From: Bacteroidota bacterium
GTDB taxonomy: Bacteria > Bacteroidota > Bacteroidia > Bacteroidales > Prolixibacteraceae
NCBI GenBank assembly: GCA_021849365.1
Contig: JAJZSZ010000002.1
Coordinates: 1 to 52,322, forward strand
Direction of reading: 5' to 3'
Length of the DNA stretch: 52,322 nucleotides
The notes below the pieces were generated by a model that had not been told where the DNA came from, searched no databases, and saw only the letters and a list, made by a program, of their open reading frames with translations. Shown here piece by piece: positions 19,056 to 28,431 of the stretch. Both the position numbers and the translations under genes were made by a program. Numbering within the stretch: position 1 is the stretch's first letter; each line of letters opens with the position of its first letter.

Positions 19056-21056
19056 ATGTCGAAAATAGGAGTTTTTATTTGTCATTGCGGCGAAAACATC
19101 AGTGCGACAGTTGATTGCGGTAAGGTTGCTGAAGTCGCCGGAAAGCTGGAAGGAGTTGCTTACAGTACCGATTATAAATACATGTGTTCCGATCCTGGGC
19201 AGACCATCATCAAACAGATGGTAAAGGAAAAAGGTCTGGATGGGGTAGTGGTGGCCGCTTGTTCGCCACGTATGCACGAACCTACGTTCCGGAAAGCTTG
19301 TTCCGAAGCTGGACTGAATCCGTACCTCTGCGAAATGGCTAACCTGCGTGAACATTGTTCGTGGGTACACGACAAAAGTGACGCAACTACGCAAAAAGCC
19401 ATTGATATTGTTCGCACGCTGGTAGAAAAAGTAAAGCATAACAAACCACTTTCGACGATCAAAGTGCCTATTACCAAAAAGGCGCTGGTGATTGGTGGCG
19501 GAATTGCGGGTATCCAGGCGAGTCTGGACATTGCCAACGCTGGTCACCAGGTGGTTTTGGTTGAAAAAGAACCGTCGATTGGCGGACACATGTCGCAGTT
19601 ATCGGAGACTTTCCCAACGCTAGACTGCTCGCAATGTATCCTTACGCCGCGAATGGTGGAAGTAGCCCAGCACCCGAACATTACACTGATGACCTATGCC
19701 GAACTGGAAAAACTGGACGGCTTTATCGGGAACTTTAAGGCAACAATCCGCAAAAAAGCGAAAAGTCTGGACGAGAAATTGTGTACCGGCTGCGGCCTTT
19801 GCACCACCAAATGTCCGACCAAGAAAATACCAAGCGAATTCAACGAAGGACTGGGATTCCGCACGGCTATTTATGTGCCGTTTCCGCAGGCCGTTCCCAA
19901 TAAGCCGGTAATCGACAAATTGAATTGCCAATACTACCTGAAAGGCAAATGCAAGGTTTGCGAAAAAGTTTGCCCAACCGGAGCTATCCGTTTCGATCAG
20001 GAAGACGAACTGGTTGAACTGGAAGTAGGCGCAGTGGTTGTTGCCACCGGCTTTAATGTGATGACTACTTCTGAGTTTTCGGAATATGGCTACGGAAAAT
20101 ATCCTGATGTGATTACCGGATTGCAATTTGAGCGATTGGCATCCGCTTCAGGCCCAACGTTGGGCGAAATTCGTCGTCCGTCGGATGGCAAAATTCCGGA
20201 GAAGATTGTGTTTATTGCCTGTGCCGGGTCGCGCGATCCTGCGAAAGGAAAACCATACTGCTCGAAAATTTGCTGCATGTACACGGCCAAACACGCCATG
20301 TTGTACCAGCACAAGGTTCATCACGGCGAATCGTATGTGTTCTACATGGACATCCGTGCCGCCGGAAAGAATTACGATGAATTTACACGTCGCGCCATCG
20401 TTGAAGACAAGGTGAACTACCTGCGTGGCCGCGTATCGAAAGTATATGAAGAAAACGGCAAGCTTATCGTGAAGGGAGTTGATACCCTTCTGAATGCCCG
20501 TCCGGTGGAAATTGAAGCCGACATGGTGGTTTTGGCTTCGGCCGGAGTTGCCAATCCTGGTTCGGAAGAACTGGCGCAGAAAATGCACATTTCGTACGAT
20601 GCTTATAATTTCTTCTCCGAAGCACACCCAAAACTGAAACCGGTTGAAACCAATACGGCCGGAATTTACTTGGCTGGTGCTTGTCAGGCACCGAAAGACA
20701 TTCCTGAAACCGTTTCGCAGGCATCGGGAGCTGCGGCAAAAGTGGCTATCCTCTTCTCACAAAATGAACTGAGCCGCGAGCCGGTTGTGGCCGTGGTAAA
20801 CCGTTCAGCACCGCCGTTGTATTCAACTTGTGTGGGATGCTTTATGTGTGCAACAGCTTGTCCGTACAACGCCATTGGCGAAGAAGAAATCAAGGACCGC
20901 AAAGGCAATGTGATCAAAAAAGTGGCTAAGGTGAACCCGGGTTTGTGCCAGGGCTGCGGAACCTGCGTGGCTTTCTGCCGCTCAAAATCCATCGATTTGG
21001 ATGGCTATACCAACGAGCAAATGTACTCGGAGGTAATGGCTTTGCTGAATGAGTAG
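19056..21056 (+). CDS. hdrA: Heterodisulfide reductase subunit A-like flavoprotein
   Basis: GVFICHCGENIS; ALVIGGGIAGIQASLDIANAGH; GGHMSQLSETFPTLDCSQCILTPRMVEV; CTGCGLCTTKCP; C-terminal CVGCFMCATACP and CQGCGTCVAFC. Confidence 0.96.
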   Translation: MSKIGVFICHCGENISATVDCGKVAEVAGKLEGVAYSTDYKYMCSDPGQTIIKQMVKEKGLDGVVVAACSPRMHEPTFRKACSEAGLNPYLCEMANLREHCSWVHDKSDATTQKAIDIVRTLVEKVKHNKPLSTIKVPITKKALVIGGGIAGIQASLDIANAGHQVVLVEKEPSIGGHMSQLSETFPTLDCSQCILTPRMVEVAQHPNITLMTYAELEKLDGFIGNFKATIRKKAKSLDEKLCTGCGLCTTKCPTKKIPSEFNEGLGFRTAIYVPFPQAVPNKPVIDKLNCQYYLKGKCKVCEKVCPTGAIRFDQEDELVELEVGAVVVATGFNVMTTSEFSEYGYGKYPDVITGLQFERLASASGPTLGEIRRPSDGKIPEKIVFIACAGSRDPAKGKPYCSKICCMYTAKHAMLYQHKVHHGESYVFYMDIRAAGKNYDEFTRRAIVEDKVNYLRGRVSKVYEENGKLIVKGVDTLLNARPVEIEADMVVLASAGVANPGSEELAQKMHISYDAYNFFSEAHPKLKPVETNTAGIYLAGACQAPKDIPETVSQASGAAAKVAILFSQNELSREPVVAVVNRSAPPLYSTCVGCFMCATACPYNAIGEEEIKDRKGNVIKKVAKVNPGLCQGCGTCVAFCRSKSIDLDGYTNEQMYSEVMALLNE

Positions 21057-21143
21057 ATGTGGAAATTTGAGAATTTGAAGATTTGAAAATTCAACCTGAC
21101 GACGATTTTGGTAAATCGTAAATCAGTAAATCGTAAATAAAAA

Positions 21144-21590
21144 ATGACCGAATTTGAACCTAAAATAGTAGCATTTGTCTGCAACTGGTGTACCTATGCA
21201 GGCGCCGACCTGACCGGAACCAGCCGAATCAAATACGCGCAGAACGTGAAAATCATTCGCTTTCCCTGCACGGGCCGCATCGATTTCATGCTGCTCCTGA
21301 AAGCGTTTGGCGAAGGTGCCGACGGAATCATAGTTTCAGGTTGCCACCCGAACGATTGCCATTATACTTCAGGAAATTTCCATGCGCGTCGCCGCTGGAT
21401 CATGTTCCGCGGTTTGCTCGATTTGCTGGGCATTGACGTGCGACGGATTCAATATTCGTGGGTGTCGGCTGCCGAGGGCGCCAAATGGGCCGATGTGGTA
21501 AACACCACTGTTACTGCCATTCGCGAACTCGGGCCATACACCGATTACGCCAAAGTGGCCAATTATCTGGAAAAGGAGGCTAACGTATGA
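21144..21590 (+). CDS. MvhD/FlxD-like iron-sulfur subunit
   Basis: FVCNWCTYAGADL; IRFPCTGRID; VSGCHPNDCHYTSGN: MvhD cysteine pattern. Confidence 0.93.
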   Translation: MTEFEPKIVAFVCNWCTYAGADLTGTSRIKYAQNVKIIRFPCTGRIDFMLLLKAFGEGADGIIVSGCHPNDCHYTSGNFHARRRWIMFRGLLDLLGIDVRRIQYSWVSAAEGAKWADVVNTTVTAIRELGPYTDYAKVANYLEKEANV

Positions 21591-22387
21591 ATGAATTAAT
21601 ACAGAAAGCAAAAAGCCTGCTCGAATCAAATGTCGTGCAGGTGGTGATTGGCTATGGAAAAGGAACGGCCGATAAAACCCGTGCAATTTTTGCGACTAAA
21701 CCTGACGATTGCAACCAACTGCTTTTTGATAGCCGTTGTGTGCAGAATCTGGCGGTTTACCTTACCAAGCACGAGATTAAACATCTGGGAAAACCTGCCA
21801 TTGTTGCGCCAATTCCGGTGTTGCGCAGTATTTTGCAACTGGCTGCAGAGAACCAATTGAAAGAAACCGATCTGGTTATTTTAGGCGTTTCTCCTGAAAG
21901 CAAACTGATCGAATTTGAATCGTTTGGAGCGATTGAAGTTTTTCTGGAAACACATAAAATTGAGATCGACGAAAAATACAAGGCAACCATCGACAAGATA
22001 AAAGCCATGCCGGTTTCGGAGCGCTTTGCCTTCTGGATGGAAGAACTGGAGCCTTGCTTTAAATGCTATGCCTGTCGCGCAGCTTGTCCGTTGTGCTATT
22101 GCCCGAAATGTACGGTCGAAAACAATCAGCCGCAGTGGATTCCGGCTGCATCTCATTTGCTTGGGAACCTCGAATGGCACGTGATGCGCGCGATGCATCT
22201 GGCTGGTCGTTGCACCGACTGCGAAGCCTGCTACACCGCCTGTCCGATGGGCATTCCAATCCATTTGTTGACCAAAAGTATGCTTCAGGATGTGGAAGAG
22301 CATTTTGGCCCGTATGGCCCATCGGTTGGCAAGCAAAACACGCTCTCGAGTTTTAATCCCGACGATAAAGAATCATTTATCCGTTAA
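21587..22387 (+). CDS. 4Fe-4S dicluster protein (FlxC-like)
   Basis: CFKCYACRAACPLCYCPKC and CTDCEACYTACP; overlaps the mvhD stop; position matches the flx cluster order. Confidence 0.8.
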   Translation: MNELIQKAKSLLESNVVQVVIGYGKGTADKTRAIFATKPDDCNQLLFDSRCVQNLAVYLTKHEIKHLGKPAIVAPIPVLRSILQLAAENQLKETDLVILGVSPESKLIEFESFGAIEVFLETHKIEIDEKYKATIDKIKAMPVSERFAFWMEELEPCFKCYACRAACPLCYCPKCTVENNQPQWIPAASHLLGNLEWHVMRAMHLAGRCTDCEACYTACPMGIPIHLLTKSMLQDVEEHFGPYGPSVGKQNTLSSFNPDDKESFIR

Positions 22388-22390
22388 GCC

Positions 22391-23398
22391 ATGCAGATTG
22401 AAAATTACCTGATACGAAAAAGCTCGCTCGAAAAATTGTTCAACAATTTGGTCGGGAATGGTAAAACAGTTTATGCCCCGAAAGCTGGCGAAAAACGCAT
22501 TTTATTTGAAGAAGTAAAGGCTTTTAGCGAAATAACCGACAATTATTTGGTGACTACCAATGCCGCCAAATCGGTGGTTTTTCCGCGCACCGAAAAACTG
22601 TTTTCATACAAAAAGACGAAGGAAACAACCGAAATAATTGATGCGTCAACGGAAACTGTTTCTGAAGTGGTACTTTGGGGAACCCGCCCATGTGATGCGG
22701 CTGCTTTTATACCATTGACGGATACTTTCAATGGCGATTACCCCGATGTATTGTACAACAACCGCCGCGGAAAAGTGTATTTGCTGAGTTTCAGTTGTAC
22801 AACCTGCGACGAATATTGTTTCTGCACTTCGGTAAACGGAGGCCCTGGAAATACTGCCGGAAGCGACATTCTTTTCACTAAACTTTCAACAGGCGACTAC
22901 CTGGCAGAAGCCATTACCGAAAAAGGAAAACAATTGGTTGCCGATAATCAATCGCTGTTTGAAGCTGCACCTGCGGAAGCCAAGGAATCAAATTTAGCTA
23001 AGGTGAAAACCTATTTTAATCAGGATGAAATTCAGGCAAAACTCCAGAATTTGTTTGAAAATCCGGTTTGGGACGAGAAATCGCGGGCTTGTTTGGGCTG
23101 CGGATCGTGTGCATTTGTTTGCCCGGTTTGCAGTTGTTTCGACATTCAGGATGAAAAGCACGGAAGCAAAGGTTCGCGCCTGCGTTGTTGGGATTCGTGC
23201 GGATTTGGCTTGTTTACCCTGCACACTTCGGGACATAATCCCCGTGGAACACAGGGAGCACGCTGGCGTCAGCGTATTTTGCACAAATTTTTGTACATGC
23301 CCAACAAATCGAAAGTTGCCGGCTGTGTAGGCTGTGGCCGCTGTTCACGTGTTTGTCCGGCCGACATCAATATTTTGGAAACTGTGACGGCATTGTGA
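22391..23398 (+). CDS. 4Fe-4S dicluster protein, hydrogenase beta-subunit-like (FlxB-like)
   Basis: ACLGCGSCAFVCPVCSCFDIQDE; CVGCGRCSRVCPADINI. Confidence 0.82.
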   Translation: MQIENYLIRKSSLEKLFNNLVGNGKTVYAPKAGEKRILFEEVKAFSEITDNYLVTTNAAKSVVFPRTEKLFSYKKTKETTEIIDASTETVSEVVLWGTRPCDAAAFIPLTDTFNGDYPDVLYNNRRGKVYLLSFSCTTCDEYCFCTSVNGGPGNTAGSDILFTKLSTGDYLAEAITEKGKQLVADNQSLFEAAPAEAKESNLAKVKTYFNQDEIQAKLQNLFENPVWDEKSRACLGCGSCAFVCPVCSCFDIQDEKHGSKGSRLRCWDSCGFGLFTLHTSGHNPRGTQGARWRQRILHKFLYMPNKSKVAGCVGCGRCSRVCPADINILETVTAL

Positions 23399-23504
23399 AA
23401 AGTGTGAAGTGCCTAAAGTTATTAAGGCTTTGTAGGCGTGAAATTTACTAATGGCTTTTAAGTCAATCGTAAATGGTAAATAGAAAAATGGTAAAAAAAA
23501 AGAT

Positions 23505-24344
23505 ATGAGCAATCCAAATATATATATTCCGTATTTGATGCGGATCGAAAAGATTACCCAGGAAGCTCCGGGAGTAAAAACTTTCCGCCTGAAATTTGAG
23601 AACGAACAGGAAGCTGAAGAATTTGAATTTAAAGCCGGACAGTTTGGCGAATATTCCATTGTTGGCGTTGGGGAATCGACTTTCTGTATAGCGTCTTCGC
23701 CAACCCGCAAAGGATACATCGAATGCACTTTCCGTCAGGTTGGCCGGGTAACTTCGGCTTTGGCTTCTGCTGAAGAAGGCGATGTGATTGGCTTCCGCGG
23801 GCCGTATGGGAATACGTTCCCGATGGACGAATGGAAAGGCAAAAACCTGGTATTTATTGCCGGGGGTATTGCGCTTCCTCCCATGCGTTGCGTGATTTGG
23901 AATGCCCTCGATTTGCGCGAGAATTTCAAGGATATAACCATCGTTTACGGCGCGCGAAGCGTTGCCGATTTGGTTTACAAACACGAACTGGAAGAATGGG
24001 GCAACCGTCCGGATGTAAAATTGGTTACCACCGTTGACCCGGGAGGCGAAACACCCGACTGGAAAGGTGAAATCGGTTTTGTTCCTTCGGTTTTGGAAAA
24101 GGTTGCTCCTTCTGCCGAAAATACCATTGCCATTGTTTGCGGCCCGCCCATCATGATCAAATTTACTTTTCCGGTATTGGAAAAACTGGGATTTGCCGAT
24201 CACAACATTTACACCACGCTCGAAAACCGCATGAAATGTGGCTTCGGCAAATGCGGCCGTTGCAATGTTGGCGAAAAGTACGTTTGTATTGATGGACCGG
24301 TATTTTCAGGAGAAGAGTTGAAATTGCTTCCGGCTGAATATTAA
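23505..24344 (+). CDS. FAD/NAD(P)-binding oxidoreductase with 2Fe-2S site (FlxA-like)
   Basis: FKAGQFGEYSIVGVGESTFCIASSP; FIAGGIALPPMRC; MKCGFGKCGRCNVGEKYVCIDGPVF. Confidence 0.88.
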   Translation: MSNPNIYIPYLMRIEKITQEAPGVKTFRLKFENEQEAEEFEFKAGQFGEYSIVGVGESTFCIASSPTRKGYIECTFRQVGRVTSALASAEEGDVIGFRGPYGNTFPMDEWKGKNLVFIAGGIALPPMRCVIWNALDLRENFKDITIVYGARSVADLVYKHELEEWGNRPDVKLVTTVDPGGETPDWKGEIGFVPSVLEKVAPSAENTIAIVCGPPIMIKFTFPVLEKLGFADHNIYTTLENRMKCGFGKCGRCNVGEKYVCIDGPVFSGEELKLLPAEY

Positions 24345-24360
24345 TATTTATGACGATAAG

Positions 24361-24397
24361 ATGAACAAAGGCTCCGAAATCCGGAGCCTTTGTTCAT
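24361..24397. terminator. Bidirectional terminator between the flx cluster (+) and DUF389 (-)
   Basis: ATGAACAAAGGCTCCG (24361-24376) pairs with CGGAGCCTTTGTTCAT (24382-24397). Confidence 0.8.
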
Positions 24398-24403
24398 TCT
24401 TAA

Positions 24404-25711
24404 TCAGTCGAAATAAACTTCTGTTCGTTTGCCAGGAATTCGGTTGGTAATCCATTCCCGAATTTTGTCTTTTTCTGCATTTTTCAATTTGGGCTGAGCT
24501 GTTTTCAGAATAAGAATTCCGATTTTGGCAGAATCTGCCTTTTCTTTGCTATATATAACCGATTCTGAATAAGCACATGAGTTAATTGTCGGAAACAAAG
24601 CTTTCAATTCATTGAGAAGTTGATTTCCGGAATGTTTGAGAGTTTCTTCCTGGTCGAGCATTTTGTCCTTTTGACGGAGTTCCTCATTCAGCCGATTAAT
24701 TTCAAGTTTCAGATTTTCAGTTTCTGAGCCTTTTTTATCCCCAAGTGATAAGCCTTGTTTTATTACAATTTTAGAACTATCGATTTTAAAAATTTTAGCT
24801 TTTTCATAAATAAGGTCGATTTGGTTTTCTGACAAACTGTTTCCAACGAAAAATAATGTGATTGTTTTATTTCCGGAGGATATTTTATGGTCAAGAAGAT
24901 AGTTCCCGTCCAAAACATTGATACTGTTAATTAGTGCCGAAGCATTCTGGCTGAATTTCTCGTTTTGAACCAACCCGTATCCAAAATAGATGCTGGGAAT
25001 TATCGTGATTAAGATAATCGCAGAAATCCATCGGTTTACGGTTCTCTTTTGTTCGGGATTAACCAAAGTGGTGATAGGAAACTTTAAAATTTGAGCAATT
25101 GCGACCGACGATAAAGCAATAAATACCGTGTTGATGGTAAAAAGATAAAATGCACCAAAAAAGTAATTAAACTGAAGGGTTGCCAGTCCGTATCCGGCGG
25201 TACAGAGAGGAGGCATCAATGCTGTAGCAATGGCTACTCCTGGAAGAACATTCCCTTTTTGTTTGCTACTTATGGCAATGATTCCAGCTGATCCTCCAAA
25301 AAATGCGATTAATACATCATAGATTGTAGGACTGGTTCGTGCAAGTAATTCGGAATGAGCGTTTGAAACCGGACTTATGGCAAAATAGGCAGTCGATGCA
25401 ATTAAGCTTGCAATTACAGCAAAGCTAAAATTCTTGACTGCCGTTCTGAAAAGTGGAAAATTAAATGTTGCTATGCTGTAACCCATGCCATTGATTGGCC
25501 CCATCAATGGAGAAATAAGCATAGCTCCAATAATTACGGCTGTCGAGTTCATGTTTAAGCCGACTGAAGCAACAATAATGGCAAATACCAGAATCCAGAG
25601 ATTTGTCCCTTTGAAAACGATATCTTTCTCGATGGTTGAATGAATTATATTGAAATCATCCAGATCGGCATCCAGATTCAGGTAATGAAAGATATTAAAA
25701 GACGATTTCAT
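24404..25711 (-). CDS. DUF389 family multi-TM protein with C-terminal extension
   Basis: ASVGLNMNSTAVIIGAMLISPLMGPINGMGYS; GVAIATALMPPLCTAGYGLA; DUF389 core motifs. Confidence 0.88.
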   Translation of the reverse strand: MKSSFNIFHYLNLDADLDDFNIIHSTIEKDIVFKGTNLWILVFAIIVASVGLNMNSTAVIIGAMLISPLMGPINGMGYSIATFNFPLFRTAVKNFSFAVIASLIASTAYFAISPVSNAHSELLARTSPTIYDVLIAFFGGSAGIIAISSKQKGNVLPGVAIATALMPPLCTAGYGLATLQFNYFFGAFYLFTINTVFIALSSVAIAQILKFPITTLVNPEQKRTVNRWISAIILITIIPSIYFGYGLVQNEKFSQNASALINSINVLDGNYLLDHKISSGNKTITLFFVGNSLSENQIDLIYEKAKIFKIDSSKIVIKQGLSLGDKKGSETENLKLEINRLNEELRQKDKMLDQEETLKHSGNQLLNELKALFPTINSCAYSESVIYSKEKADSAKIGILILKTAQPKLKNAEKDKIREWITNRIPGKRTEVYFD

Positions 25712-25733
25712 ATTCTTTACATTAAAGTTTTAA

Positions 25734-27110
25734 TTAGGATAAATGTGGAAAGCTTACAATAACAGTTGTTCCTTTGTTTAGTATCGAGTTTATAGCGATT
25801 GATCCTAAATGTATTTCAATGATTTTTTTTGAAAGCGAGAGCCCCAAACCATTCCCGGGGATATTTCTTACATTTTGTGCTCTGAAAAATGGATGAAAAA
25901 TGTTATTCAGGTCAGCAGGATCGATACCCGGACCGTTATCTGAAATTTCGGTAACAATATTTTTTCCTTCGGTATATAAAGAAATTCGGGCCGAATTATC
26001 CGGAGAAAATTTGCAGGCGTTATCCATCAGGTTTACGATGGCTGTCTTAATCAGGTGTTCGTTCCCCATAATGGTTAATTGCATTTCTTCGTCAATTGGC
26101 TCTTTAAATTCAATAAAAATTTTGTAATCTTTTTTGTTATTGGTCAGTTCCGAGCGCGTTTCCCAAATAATTTCATCAATTCTCAGCGGATGCAACGAAA
26201 TGGCCGAAATATCAGAGCTTGCTTTTGCCAGATCGAGCAATCCGTTTGAAAGCGCATTCAGGTTTTTAATGTCTTCGAGTACCGATTCTAAAATTTCTTC
26301 ATATTCTTTTTGCGATCGTGGTTTCATAAGCGAAACCTCTAATTGTCCGGTAATTGATGTTAATGGGGTTCGTAATTCGTGCGAGGCATTCGATACAAAG
26401 CTTCGTTGCATTTCGAAGGCCGACTCCAACCGCTCGAGCATTTTGTTGAAAGTGATTGCCAGCTGCGCTATTTCGTCAGTTTTGTTGCCTTCGTTAACAC
26501 GCATATTCAAACTGGCAATGGTTATTTTATCCACCTGGGTCACTACATCCGACATGGGTTTTAGTGCTTTTGTCGCATATATTCTGCCAAGAATTATCGT
26601 TGAACCCACACTAATAATAAAGCCAACCAATATGATCCAGATCAAGTTGTAAAGTTTTATTCGTCCGTAATTGTCATATGCAGAAGCAATTGCTACGTAT
26701 TGATCGTTGTGTAGTCTGAAAATGAGACCGATAGCTTCGTTTTTCCCTTCGTGATAGCGAACATTTTTAGCAAGTCTGATTTTATCCAGAAATTGTTTTG
26801 TGATATGGATAGTATCATTGTCAAGACTATTATAAATCAGATGGTTTTTATTGTCGTAAATTATAACTCTTTCGTTATGAAGGGCATTGAGTGAGTTTCG
26901 GTCAATAATCTTCATCAGGTTATAATCTACTTCTTTAACTTCAATCAGAAGTTTTGCTGTAGTTAAAGCCTTCTTTTCTAATCTCGAATAAAATTCTGCT
27001 TCGCGGTAATCGGCTGAAAAATAATATATTATAAAAGAAAATAAAATCAGGATAAGCGAAACTATATAGGTGAACTGGAAAGAAAGCCGGGTGCGGATGT
27101 TTAGGTTCAT
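25734..27110 (-). CDS. Sensor histidine kinase (TM-HAMP-HisKA-HATPase)
   Basis: FVSNASHELRTPLTSITGQLE; NLMDNACKFS; ISDNGPGIDP; GNGLGLSLSKKI. Confidence 0.95.
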   Translation of the reverse strand: MNLNIRTRLSFQFTYIVSLILILFSFIIYYFSADYREAEFYSRLEKKALTTAKLLIEVKEVDYNLMKIIDRNSLNALHNERVIIYDNKNHLIYNSLDNDTIHITKQFLDKIRLAKNVRYHEGKNEAIGLIFRLHNDQYVAIASAYDNYGRIKLYNLIWIILVGFIISVGSTIILGRIYATKALKPMSDVVTQVDKITIASLNMRVNEGNKTDEIAQLAITFNKMLERLESAFEMQRSFVSNASHELRTPLTSITGQLEVSLMKPRSQKEYEEILESVLEDIKNLNALSNGLLDLAKASSDISAISLHPLRIDEIIWETRSELTNNKKDYKIFIEFKEPIDEEMQLTIMGNEHLIKTAIVNLMDNACKFSPDNSARISLYTEGKNIVTEISDNGPGIDPADLNNIFHPFFRAQNVRNIPGNGLGLSLSKKIIEIHLGSIAINSILNKGTTVIVSFPHLS

Positions 27111-27805
27111 TCGGTTTCCTCCTTCATAATATATCCAAATCCTGTTTGGGTGTGAATTAATTTCTCCGGAAAATCCTTATCAATCTTCTTGCGGAGAAAG
27201 TTCACATACACATCGATAATGTTCGTCCCAGTATCAAAGTTTATATCCCATACATTTTCGGCAATTTCACTGCGCGACACTACTTTGCCTTTATTGCGAA
27301 GCAGGTAGAGCAGCAATGCAAATTCTTTCTGTGTAAGGCTTATTTTCTTGTCGCTGCGGAAGACTTCATAAGTGTCAAGGTTCACCGAAAGATCAAGGAA
27401 ATGCAATACATTCCCTTCAATTTTCGTGATAGAAACCCGTTTCAAAAGAGCACGTATCCTGGCCAGTAATTCCTTAAATTCGAAAGGTTTAACCAAATAA
27501 TCATCAGCCCCGGAATCAAATCCCTTCAGCTTATCTTCGGTAGTTCCGAGGGCTGTAAGCATGATAATGGGGATTTTCTGATCAATTTTCCTGATCTCCT
27601 GGCACAATTCTATCCCATTCATGTATGGTAGGTTCAGATCAAGAATAATTAGTGTGAAGTTGTCAACCTCAAACATTTTTTTACCCATCACACCATCGTA
27701 GGCATTCCTGCAGTCAAATCCGTTTTCATCAAGTCCGCGTTTAATAAATGCGGCAACTTTCGGTTCATCTTCAATTATCAGTATTTTATTCTCGGGCTGA
27801 TTCAT
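27107..27805 (-). CDS. OmpR-family response regulator
   Basis: KILIIEDEPKVAAFIKRGL; LIILDLNLPYMNG; GADDYLVKPFEFKELLARIRALLKR; winged-helix C-terminus. Confidence 0.95.
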   Translation of the reverse strand: MNQPENKILIIEDEPKVAAFIKRGLDENGFDCRNAYDGVMGKKMFEVDNFTLIILDLNLPYMNGIELCQEIRKIDQKIPIIMLTALGTTEDKLKGFDSGADDYLVKPFEFKELLARIRALLKRVSITKIEGNVLHFLDLSVNLDTYEVFRSDKKISLTQKEFALLLYLLRNKGKVVSRSEIAENVWDINFDTGTNIIDVYVNFLRKKIDKDFPEKLIHTQTGFGYIMKEETE

Positions 27806-28001
27806 TTTGAATTAGAGTGTTCCGGAGGTTAATCCTTATAAAGTTAATAAAATAGGTTGTGCATTTAGTGCAATATTTCTGAATCCAAGATACAAAATGG
27901 CATTCGCTTAAAACCGATTGGACAGCAATTTTAATCCATCTTTAATGTGTCGCTTTGAAAGGCGAGGTACTTTTAAATCACAAAAAATAAAACGTGTTAT
28001 T

Positions 28002-28112
28002 ATGGAAGAAAATAAGTTTATGGACAAATACGGATTTTTGGTAGTGATTTTAGTGCTAATCGCAATTTTTGTAGTCTTAAAATTGGTCGGTTTTCCTGAA
28101 ATATTGTATTAA
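28002..28112 (+). CDS. 36-aa single-TM small protein (candidate)
   Basis: MEENKFMDKYGFLVVILVLIAIFVVLKLVGFPEILY. The track ORF starts at 27918, but ATG 28002 gives a compact charged head plus one TM helix. Confidence 0.5.
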   Translation: MEENKFMDKYGFLVVILVLIAIFVVLKLVGFPEILY

Positions 28113-28431
28113 AAATATGAGGAATACTGCTTTGCAAATTTTAATTGGTCATATTTACTAAAACTGTCTATTTGGATACGTCCACCTACCAGATAAATAT
28201 CTTTTGCGCCAGTGATTTAACGTTTCAGGGAAGTGAGTTCTTAAAATAAATGAAAGAAGATATAAAAGAGATTCCCTGACCATTATGAACTTTCCCTAAT
28301 GGAATATTTTGTAGTTTTTACTTAATTGATTTTACTTTAATTTATTGCTGGATTTTCTGATATTTATATATTGTCAGAAAAGTTTCCTTTTGTCTGGGTT
28401 TTTGAAAGGAAAACGATAGAAAGAATAGTGC

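Noticed and set aside
28189-28205. Near-identical CACCTACCAGAyAAAT at about 1041 and 28189
   Set aside because: A 16-nt match with one mismatch in 52 kb is within chance expectation, and the flanks do not align.
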